From positions 1 to 12,463 of the forward strand of contig CAJUGZ010000115.1 in assembly GCA_910585855.1 (NCBI GenBank): DNA of 12,463 nucleotides, read 5' to 3'. The translations under genes were made by a program, and so were the position numbers. Below are positions 7,249 through 12,463 of this stretch, piece after piece. The stretch's first letter is position 1; every line of letters starts with the position of its first letter. The stretch comes from an uncultured Lachnospiraceae bacterium (GTDB taxonomy: Bacteria > Bacillota_A > Clostridia > Lachnospirales > Lachnospiraceae). The notes beneath the pieces are model-generated. The model was not told the DNA's origin and did no database searches. It saw only the letters and a program-made list of their open reading frames with translations.

Positions 7249-8268
7249 CTAAAGGGGCATCAAATCAGTAGTCATACGATAGACAATATTGGCTGAGATG
7301 GTAATGCAGCCCGGTACGTCATTTCCCTCAAAAATTCGCATAAGGGAGTTTACGGTATTTACACAGAGAGCTTCCACTTTGGTGTCGATAGAAGTAAGTT
7401 CTGGTTCAGCACAGGTTGCTAAAATAGAGTTATTATATCCTATAATACTGAGATCTTTTGGAACATGGATATGGTGTTCTAAAGCATATTTTAGTGCGCC
7501 CACAGCGAGAAAATCGTCAGAAGTAACGACACCATCAAAGGTAAATCCCTGCTGATAAAGAGCGTCAACAATGTTTTTTGCCTCATAAATTCCTTTTGGG
7601 CATATCTGTAAAAAATGTTCGTTTGGGGTAATGCCATGTTTTTTTAAAGCCGCTAAAAACCCACTTTTTTTTTGCAGACCACTGTAAGAGTTACTGGTAT
7701 AGAGATATAAAAGTTTTTTTCTGCCAGAGGAGAGAAGGGCATGTGTAATCTGATAGATGGCACGGTAATCGTCACAAATGGTACAGTAAATATTTTCTCC
7801 TTCTAAATAGCCATTAATCAGCATAATCGGCACTTGTTCTGCTGCAGAAAAGATATAGGCATTGTCTTTTGGTTTTGCTTCTAAAAATTTTGATCCTACT
7901 AAAATCAGAGCATCCACTCGCTTAGAGAGCAGTAAATTTAGGGACTGCTTTTTATTTTCCAGATTATCTCCGGTACAGCATAGAATAGAATCATAGCCAT
8001 GGATTCTTAGTTCATGTTCCGTATAATATACTGCATTTGCCAGATACATATCAGAGGAATCGGTACACATAATACCGATGGTCTGCATGGTGTTTAAGCC
8101 TAGACCTCTGGCAAAGATATTTGGCGTATATCCTAATTCCTGCATAACAGACAGTACTTTCTGTCTGGTAGCATCACTTACATTGGGATTGCCGTTCATA
8201 ACACGAGAAACAGTAGCGATGGATACACCAGCTTTGTTTGAAACGTCATAGATGTTCAATTGGCTCAT
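7249..8268 (-). CDS. LacI-family transcriptional regulator, probable hexuronate repressor
   Basis: 339 residues, the usual length of a LacI/GalR repressor. Residues 4-50 are the DNA-binding headpiece: IYDVSNKAGVSIATVSRVMN, NPNVSDATRQKV and LGYTPNIFAR as the hinge approach. Residues 60-339 form the periplasmic-binding-like effector domain, with TIGIMCTD, GVVTSDDFLAVGALKYALE and DLSIIGYNN. Its position between uxaC and uxaB argues for a uronate or pathway-intermediate effector. Two identical TGTAAGTGCTTACA sites lie at its own promoter and at uxaB, consistent with self-repression and repression of uxaB. The ATG at 8268 is the first possible start because a TGA lies three codons upstream in frame, but it lacks a Shine-Dalgarno. 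The 32-codon frame ending two bases before it may couple translation. The family is certain; the specific effector is inferred. Confidence 0.93.
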   Translation of the reverse strand: MSQLNIYDVSNKAGVSIATVSRVMNGNPNVSDATRQKVLSVMQELGYTPNIFARGLGLNTMQTIGIMCTDSSDMYLANAVYYTEHELRIHGYDSILCCTGDNLENKKQSLNLLLSKRVDALILVGSKFLEAKPKDNAYIFSAAEQVPIMLINGYLEGENIYCTICDDYRAIYQITHALLSSGRKKLLYLYTSNSYSGLQKKSGFLAALKKHGITPNEHFLQICPKGIYEAKNIVDALYQQGFTFDGVVTSDDFLAVGALKYALEHHIHVPKDLSIIGYNNSILATCAEPELTSIDTKVEALCVNTVNSLMRIFEGNDVPGCITISANIVYRMTTDLMPL

Positions 8269-8270
8269 TG

Positions 8271-8369
8271 CTACTCAAAATGTTTTTGGATATTTTGTCT
8301 GGTAGCTTCTCCTTTCTTTCTGGAATGTTTTTTGTCTTTGTATTTTTTAATAGACAACGTTGCTTTCAT
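8271..8369 (-). CDS. Possible 32-codon leader ORF directly upstream of the lacI-type gene
   Basis: An ATG at 8369 opens a very basic peptide (MKATLSIKKYKDKKHSRKKG, then EATRQNIQKHFE). Its TAG stop (8271-8273) is two bases before the regulator's ATG. The peptide start has no clear ribosome binding site, but its coding sequence holds AGAAAGGAG about 45 bases before the regulator start. The tight stop/start junction and the missing Shine-Dalgarno of the regulator would fit translational coupling. AT-rich DNA can produce such frames by chance, so this is tentative. Confidence 0.3.
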   Translation of the reverse strand: MKATLSIKKYKDKKHSRKKGEATRQNIQKHFE

Positions 8370-8446
8370 TTGAATTGTTGTTAAGTTTTTTACAGATATA
8401 TTTGGTTGGTTTGTTAAATCTTTTGATTTATTATTTGTAATATTTG

Positions 8447-8519
8447 ATAAATTTATAAAGAACTATCTTTTTTATAAATTTATTATGTACACAAGCAGGA
8501 GAAGTAAATTTTCCTGCTT
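8447..8519. other. Two hairpins in the long leader of the lacI-type gene
   Basis: The first is a 13-bp perfect inverted repeat: TAAATTTATAAA at 8448-8459 against TTTATAAATTTA at 8471-8482, plus one more pair, with an 11-base loop. The second pairs AAGCAGGA (8493-8500) with TCCTGCTT (8512-8519). If the minus promoter at 8588-8616 is used, both lie in a leader of about 310 bases before the regulator start, unusually long for a repressor gene. Neither has a clean T-run, so they are not obvious terminators. The rest of 8370-8446 shows nothing I recognise. Confidence 0.45.
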
Positions 8520-8560
8520 AATTGGTGTATTGAAATTGGGAGTAGCTGTGAAATACAGGA

Positions 8561-8616
8561 TGTAAGTGCTTACAGCCTATATTTTAAATTATACTATGCA
8601 TTGTGAAGATTGGCAA
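8561..8616 (-). promoter_or_regulatory. Promoter and operator 1 for the lacI-type gene (leftward)
   Basis: On the minus strand, -35 TTGCCA (8611-8616), a 17-base spacer and a perfect -10 TATAAT (8588-8593) predict a start near 8581. The operator TGTAAGTGCTTACA (8561-8574; TGTAAG-NN-CTTACA symmetry) lies just downstream, at about +7 to +20. This is a road-block position suited to self-repression. The site resembles a catabolite-responsive element but has TG rather than CG at the centre, as expected for a pathway-specific LacI-family protein. Confidence 0.75.
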
Positions 8617-8646
8617 TAAAAAATTAAAAAATATGGAAAAATAGAA

Positions 8647-8695
8647 TTGACTTATTGTAAATTTGTATGTAAAATAGAAAATGTAAGTGCTTACA
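8647..8695 (+). promoter_or_regulatory. Promoter and operator 2 for uxaB (rightward)
   Basis: -35 TTGACT (8647-8652), 17 bases, then -10 TAAAAT (8670-8675) predict a start near 8682. The operator TGTAAGTGCTTACA (8682-8695) covers that start and is identical to operator 1. The operator centres are 121 bp apart, so a dimer-of-dimers could also loop. A leader of about 110 bases follows before the uxaB ATG; it shows no riboswitch that I recognise. Confidence 0.75.
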
Positions 8696-8791
8696 ATGTA
8701 CAGATAAGCAAAAAACCTGTTGACCGTGACCGCACGTAAGTTACCTATTGCCGGTTACATCCTAATTTTAAACTATGAGGTGATAAAAGAA

Positions 8792-10276
8792 ATGGAAAGA
8801 TTAACCAAAAAAATTTCAAATCCTGTAGAAAGACCAGTAAAAGTGATCCAGTTCGGTGAAGGAAACTTTCTCCGTGCATTTGTTGATTACATGTTTGATG
8901 TAGTAAACGAAAAGACTGATTTTAACGGCAGTGTTGTAATTGTAAAACCAATTGAATTCGGCAATTTAGATCGATTTCATGAACAGGACTGTCAGTATAC
9001 ACTTCAGTTAAGAGGAATTGAAAATGGTGAAGCAAAAGTTGATACCCGTATTATTACTTGTGTATCGGATGCAGTTGCTGCTATTGAGGACTATGAGAAA
9101 TACAGTGCATTAGCAAAATTAGATTCCGTTCGTTTTGTGGTATCAAATACAACAGAAGCGGGTATTGTATTTAATGAAACCGATCAGTTTGATGCAAAGC
9201 CGCCAAAGACTTATCCGGGGAAATTGACAAAGTTTTTATTTGAAAGATATCAGCATTTTAATGGTGCAAAAGACAAAGGATTGATTTTGATTCCTTGTGA
9301 ATTAATTGCAGATAATGGAATTGAATTAAAGAAATGTATCTTCCAGTTTATCGATCTGTGGAATCTAGGTGAAGAATTTAAGGCATGGGTAGAAGAGGCA
9401 TGTTCATTCTGTCCGACTTTGGTAGACCGTATTGTTCCGGGATATCCAAGAGATGAGGCAGCAGAACTTTGTGAAAAGTTTGGTTATGAAGATCAGTTAA
9501 TTGATACGGCAGAGATTTTTGGCTTATGGGTAATTGAAAGCGATAAAGATTTAGAGGCATTAAAGAAAGAACTGCCATTTGATAAGGCAGGGCTTCCGGT
9601 TGTATTTACGGATGATCATCATCCATATAAAGAAAGAAAAGTACGGATTTTAAATGGATCACATACTTCCTTTGTATTGGCTTCTTTCCTTGCAGGAAAT
9701 GATTTGGTAAAGCAGTCCATGGATGATTCGACAATTCGTAAATTTATGGAGGAAACTTTATTTGATGAGGTTATTCCTACTTTATCTTTGCCAGAGGAAG
9801 AATGTAAGGAATTTGCGGCTGCTGTAATCGATCGGTTCCAGAATCCTTATATTAAACATAAGTTATTGGATATTTCTTTAAATTCCGTATCAAAGTGGGA
9901 AGCACGCTGTCTGCCTTCTTTCCTTGGATATGTGGAGAAATTTGGAAAATTGCCGAAGTATTTGACTTTCTCGATTGCAGCATTGATGAGTTTTTATTCT
10001 ACTCAGAAGGACGGAGAGGTGAATGGAGGACGGTGCTTGATTGGAAATCGAAATGGAGAGGAGTATGCGATTCGGGATGATCAGGCTGTATTGGATTTCT
10101 TCCAAGAAAACTCCGGGAAAGAGCCGAAGGAGTTTGCTCAGGCTTATTTGAGTACGGAGAAGTTCTTTGGGCAGGATCTTTCGAAAGTGGACGGGCTTGT
10201 GGATGCTGTGGCTGGATATATTGCAGATATTCGGGCTAAGGGGATGCGAGCCGTTGTGGAAGAATTGACAAAATAG
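8792..10276 (+). CDS. uxaB: Tagaturonate reductase (altronate oxidoreductase)
   Basis: This cytoplasmic NAD-dependent enzyme of the mannitol dehydrogenase superfamily reduces D-tagaturonate to D-altronate. I start it at MERLTKKI (8792), 8 bases after AGGTGA, giving 494 residues. The frame is open back to 8720, but those 24 extra residues have no ribosome binding site and no family character. The N-terminal nucleotide-binding loop is VIQFGEGNFLRAF (18-30). The catalytic set typical of the superfamily is in KVRILNGSHTS: Lys283, Asn288 and His291, with the expected five- and three-residue spacings. Fructuronate reductase (UxuB) is a relative, but FGEGNFLRAF and pairing with uxaA rather than uxuA favour UxaB. 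Transcription probably comes from the operator-controlled promoter at 8647-8675. The 36-bp repeats and hairpin element follow its stop. Confidence 0.95.
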   Translation: MERLTKKISNPVERPVKVIQFGEGNFLRAFVDYMFDVVNEKTDFNGSVVIVKPIEFGNLDRFHEQDCQYTLQLRGIENGEAKVDTRIITCVSDAVAAIEDYEKYSALAKLDSVRFVVSNTTEAGIVFNETDQFDAKPPKTYPGKLTKFLFERYQHFNGAKDKGLILIPCELIADNGIELKKCIFQFIDLWNLGEEFKAWVEEACSFCPTLVDRIVPGYPRDEAAELCEKFGYEDQLIDTAEIFGLWVIESDKDLEALKKELPFDKAGLPVVFTDDHHPYKERKVRILNGSHTSFVLASFLAGNDLVKQSMDDSTIRKFMEETLFDEVIPTLSLPEEECKEFAAAVIDRFQNPYIKHKLLDISLNSVSKWEARCLPSFLGYVEKFGKLPKYLTFSIAALMSFYSTQKDGEVNGGRCLIGNRNGEEYAIRDDQAVLDFFQENSGKEPKEFAQAYLSTEKFFGQDLSKVDGLVDAVAGYIADIRAKGMRAVVEELTK

Positions 10277-10281
10277 AATTT

Positions 10282-10389
10282 GGAGGATGCCTGAACTAGA
10301 AGATGGGGTTATTCCGGGGAGGATGCTCGAATTAGAAGATAGGGTTACTCCGGGGAGGACGCCTGAAGTAGAAGATAGGTCTGCTCCGA
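10282..10389 (+). repeat. Three 36-bp tandem repeats made of the hairpin element's left module
   Basis: Units at 10282-10317, 10318-10353 and 10354-10389 start GGAGGATGCC, GGAGGATGCT and GGAGGACGCC. They share TAGAAGAT in the middle and TCCGG or TCCGA at the end. The third unit is also the left boundary and left arm of the hairpin element. The first two look like partly diverged duplications of that arm. They begin five bases after the uxaB stop. On the minus strand the 36-base period gives a 12-residue Ser/Gly-rich peptide repeat, which I regard as an artefact. Confidence 0.85.
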
Positions 10390-10501
10390 GCCCGTTCGCA
10401 CTTAGCATTTCCTCGCAGCGGACACATAAGGCACGAAAATACCGTGCCTAAGTGCCAGCGGGAAATGATGACCCTGCGCAGACCTATCTTCTACTTCAGG
10501 C
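10352..10501 (+). repeat. Repeated hairpin element, copy 2, in the uxaB 3' region
   Basis: Perfect 24-bp arms (10361-10384 and 10478-10501, beginning GCCTGAAGTAG and ending CTACTTCAGGC) enclose a 93-base core, preceded by the conserved GGGGAGGAC. Inside are AGGCACG (10429-10435) with CGTGCCT (10443-10449), GCACTTAG (10398-10405) with CTAAGTGC (10448-10455), and CATTTCC (10406-10412) with GGAAATG (10461-10467). The last two pairings cross each other, as in a pseudoknot or a switch. It is sense-oriented downstream of uxaB, mirroring copy 1 and uxaC. It could end uxaB transcription, protect the mRNA 3' end, tune uxaA expression, or be a mobile hairpin. Confidence 0.8.
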
Positions 10502-10825
10502 TGTTGGTTCAGGAGTGGATTGTAAAGTATTTGAGAGATAGAAAAAAACAGCAGAAATGGAGAAAATGAGTTCTGAAAATTGAGGGCAGAAATAAAATAA
10601 ATAAAATCTAGGAAAGGAAAAGCTATGAGATGAACCTCACAGGAAAAAGAATGTGGGGATTACTGATGGTTAGTCGGGAATTTACGGCTGTGGAGTGTAT
10701 AAAAACCAGTGAGTAGTTGAAATGGGGCGAAAGTATACATGGTGAAGCGGCAACTGTAAATCGTGAGATTGCAGTGAATCATCTCGCATATATATTTTTG
10801 TATATGTTTGTAGTAGCGGTGTGGC
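10502..10825 (+). promoter_or_regulatory. Spacer between the element and uxaA, with a candidate uxaA promoter
   Basis: TTGCAG (10769-10774), 16 bases, then TATATT (10791-10796) could give a start near 10803, about 20 bases before the uxaA ATG. It overlaps GAGAT/ATCTC, a five-base inverted repeat. Further upstream, AGGAAAGG near 10610 precedes two very short frames: ATG AGA TGA, then a 28-codon frame from 10630 (MNLTGKRMWGLLMVSREFTA and on). I do not recognise the latter; it may be a gene remnant. No intact gene lies here. Confidence 0.35.
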
Positions 10826-12307
10826 ATGCAGGATATTATCAAGATTCATCAGAATGATAACGTAGCAGTTGCATTGAAGCCGATTGAGAAGGGGACAGTT
10901 TTGCAGGTTGGCGGAAAGGATGTAACGACTGTAGAAGAGATTCCTCAGGGGCATAAGTTTGCGCTTCGGGCAATTCAGGCTGGTGAAGAGGTTGTAAAGT
11001 ATGGATTTCGTATTGGTTATGCAAAGGAAGATATTGCGGAAGGTGCGTGGATTCATACACATAATTTAAAGACGGCTTTGGGGGATTTATTGGAGTATTC
11101 TTATCATCCTGCCGGGACGGAGTTAAAGGAAACGGAACATGCTTATTTTGACGGATATAAAAGACCGAACGGGAAAGTTGGGGTTCGTAATGAGATCTGG
11201 ATTATTCCTACGGTTGGTTGTGTGAATGATATTGCAAAGGCACTGGAGAAGAAGGCACAGAAGTTTGTGCAGGGAACAGTGGAAGAAGTGGTTACTTTTA
11301 CACATCCTTATGGATGTTCTCAGATGAGCGAGGATCAGGAGAATACGAGGAAGGTGTTGGCTGATTTGGTAAATCATCCGAATGCTGGGGCTGTTTTAGT
11401 GCTTGGATTGGGATGTGAGAACAGTAATATTGGAGAGTTGAAACGGTATATTGGAGAATATGACGAGAAACGGGTAAAGTTTTTGGTATGTCAGGATGTA
11501 GAGGATGAGATGGAAGCGGCTATGGCACTTTTAGAGGAGTGTGCTGCTTATGCTGGACAGTTTAAGCGGGAAAAGGTGGATGCTTCTGAATTGATTATTG
11601 GGATGAAGTGCGGCGGATCGGATGGGTTGTCGGGGATTACGGCAAATCCTACTGTGGGAGCGTTTTCCGATATTTTGATTTCTAAGGGCGGGACAACCAT
11701 TCTTACGGAAGTGCCTGAGATGTTTGGGGCAGAAACACTTTTGATGGATCGTTGTGCCAATCAGGAATTGTTTGAAAAGACTGTTGATTTGATCAATGAT
11801 TTTAAAAATTATTTTAAACGGCACGATCAGACGATTTATGAGAATCCTTCTCCGGGAAATAAAAAGGGTGGAATTTCTACTTTAGAGGATAAGTCTTTGG
11901 GATGTACACAGAAGTCGGGAAGTGCTTTGGTAAAGGGCGTTTTATCTTATGGAGAGCCAGTTTGTACAAAGGGGCTGAATCTGTTGAGTGCGCCTGGAAA
12001 TGATTTAGTGGCAGCTACTGCACTGGCAGCTTCCGGGGCTCATATTGTATTGTTTACTACCGGACGAGGAACGCCGTTTGCTTCTCCTGTGCCTACTGTA
12101 AAGATTTCTAGTAATTCGGCTTTGTACAATAAAAAGACAAATTGGATTGATTTTAATGCTGGACGTCTTGTAGAGGAAACTTCTATGGAGGAACTTTCTA
12201 TGAATTTGTTCCAGTATGTATTGGAAGTGGCTTCCGGGCGTAAGGTAAAGGCAGAGGAAGCAGGATTCCATGATATGGCTATTTTTAAACAGGGTGTTAC
12301 TTTATAA
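10826..12307 (+). CDS. uxaA: Altronate dehydratase
   Basis: This cytoplasmic, metal (iron)-dependent lyase turns D-altronate into 2-keto-3-deoxy-D-gluconate. At 493 residues it is full length and combines both domains. Residues 1-90 are the SAF-type N-terminal domain (HQNDNVAVALKPIEKG, IQAGEEVVKYGFRIG, IHTHN). Residues 105-493 are the GD_AH_C catalytic domain: FDGYKRPNGKVGVRNEIWII, THPYGCSQ (159-166), LGLGCENSN, GMKCGGSDGLSG (259-270), SLGCTQKSGSALVKGV and TTGRGTPFASPVPTVKISSN. An in-frame TAG four codons upstream fixes the ATG as the first start, yet it has no clear Shine-Dalgarno. It lies 549 bases after uxaB, an unusually large gap for partners in consecutive steps, filled by tandem repeats, the hairpin element and a candidate promoter. 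It may therefore be partly uncoupled from uxaB. Galactarate dehydratase (GarD) is a relative; the context favours UxaA. Confidence 0.95.
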   Translation: MQDIIKIHQNDNVAVALKPIEKGTVLQVGGKDVTTVEEIPQGHKFALRAIQAGEEVVKYGFRIGYAKEDIAEGAWIHTHNLKTALGDLLEYSYHPAGTELKETEHAYFDGYKRPNGKVGVRNEIWIIPTVGCVNDIAKALEKKAQKFVQGTVEEVVTFTHPYGCSQMSEDQENTRKVLADLVNHPNAGAVLVLGLGCENSNIGELKRYIGEYDEKRVKFLVCQDVEDEMEAAMALLEECAAYAGQFKREKVDASELIIGMKCGGSDGLSGITANPTVGAFSDILISKGGTTILTEVPEMFGAETLLMDRCANQELFEKTVDLINDFKNYFKRHDQTIYENPSPGNKKGGISTLEDKSLGCTQKSGSALVKGVLSYGEPVCTKGLNLLSAPGNDLVAATALAASGAHIVLFTTGRGTPFASPVPTVKISSNSALYNKKTNWIDFNAGRLVEETSMEELSMNLFQYVLEVASGRKVKAEEAGFHDMAIFKQGVTL

Positions 12308-12364
12308 GTATCTTATGTAGATATTTTGACTTTACTTTGATTAGGATTTTGGAAATAAAGTGCT

Positions 12365-12421
12365 GCAAAGGAAGGTTTTTCTTTCACCGGACGCAAGAGG
12401 TGGTTTGCTCCTTTCCTTTGC
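12365..12421 (+). terminator. Hairpin downstream of uxaA, possible terminator or second repeat type
   Basis: GCAAAGGAAGG (12365-12375) pairs with CCTTTCCTTTGC (12410-12421) with one bulge. An inner stem pairs CACC (12385-12388) with GGTG (12399-12402). No T-run follows, so it is not a textbook intrinsic terminator. The long-arm-plus-inner-stem layout resembles the 140-bp element, but the core sequence is different. The sequence continues structured and GC-richer to the window end, so it may be cut off. Confidence 0.45.
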
Positions 12422-12463
12422 TTGCTCCGCTCTCCGAACGGTAAGAAAGTCTAGGGCTTCTGT

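Noticed and set aside
8561..8574. Classical CcpA catabolite-responsive element
   Set aside because: The centre is TG rather than the usual CG, and an identical copy sits at the divergent promoter beside a local LacI-family gene. Cross-talk with CcpA is not excluded.
8720..8791. Upstream extension of uxaB by 24 codons
   Set aside because: It has no ribosome binding site and no family similarity. The ATG at 8792 has AGGTGA at ideal spacing and starts the conserved protein.
9890..10408. Minus-strand open frame of 172 codons with a Ser/Gly/Leu-Pro repeat
   Set aside because: It is antisense to the end of uxaB. Its peptide repeat is only the 36-bp DNA repeat read backwards, and it has no ribosome binding site.
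10282..10501. CRISPR array
   Set aside because: The 36-bp units are contiguous with no spacers and diverge from one another.

Overview
The window looks like chromosome from a low-GC anaerobic Firmicute, most likely a gut Lachnospiraceae or other Clostridia. The basis is AT-rich DNA, AGGAGG-type ribosome binding sites, TTGACA/TATAAT-type promoters, a RecQ-UvrD helicase fusion, and a uxaC/uxaB/uxaA hexuronate cluster with a LacI regulator. No rRNA, tRNA, CRISPR array or intact transposase is visible.

Left part (1-5690): a decayed accessory region. It opens inside a large RecQ-UvrD helicase fusion that looks broken twice, by an in-frame stop at 32-34 and a frame change near 3185-3203 that cuts off the C-terminal domain. 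A short relic of a repeated hairpin element follows. Two related copies of a small minus-strand gene then act as direct repeats (3546-3665, degraded; 5035-5142, inside a still-open frame). Between them lies a minus-strand cassette: an Xre-type regulator, an overlapping four-helix membrane protein, a 61-residue small protein and a possible terminator. The cassette has a near-consensus promoter whose -10 lies in a perfect 7-1-7 palindrome, so self-regulation is likely.

Right part (5688-12307): hexuronate (galacturonate/glucuronate) catabolism. uxaC and a LacI-family regulator read leftward; uxaB and uxaA read rightward. UxaC isomerises galacturonate to tagaturonate (and glucuronate to fructuronate), UxaB reduces tagaturonate to altronate, and UxaA dehydrates altronate to 2-keto-3-deoxygluconate. 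The kinase, aldolase and transporter are not in the window. The divergent control region (8269-8791) has back-to-back promoters, each with an identical TGTAAGTGCTTACA operator near its transcription start. This suggests one regulator represses both directions.

The most unusual feature is a repeated structured element of about 140-150 bp. One copy lies downstream of uxaC and one downstream of uxaB, each in the sense of its gene. The cores are about 90% identical. The outer arms (23 and 24 bp) differ between copies yet are perfectly self-complementary within each copy. The uxaB copy is preceded by 36-bp tandem repeats of its own left arm module. This pattern points to a structured 3'-UTR RNA or a hairpin-type mobile element.
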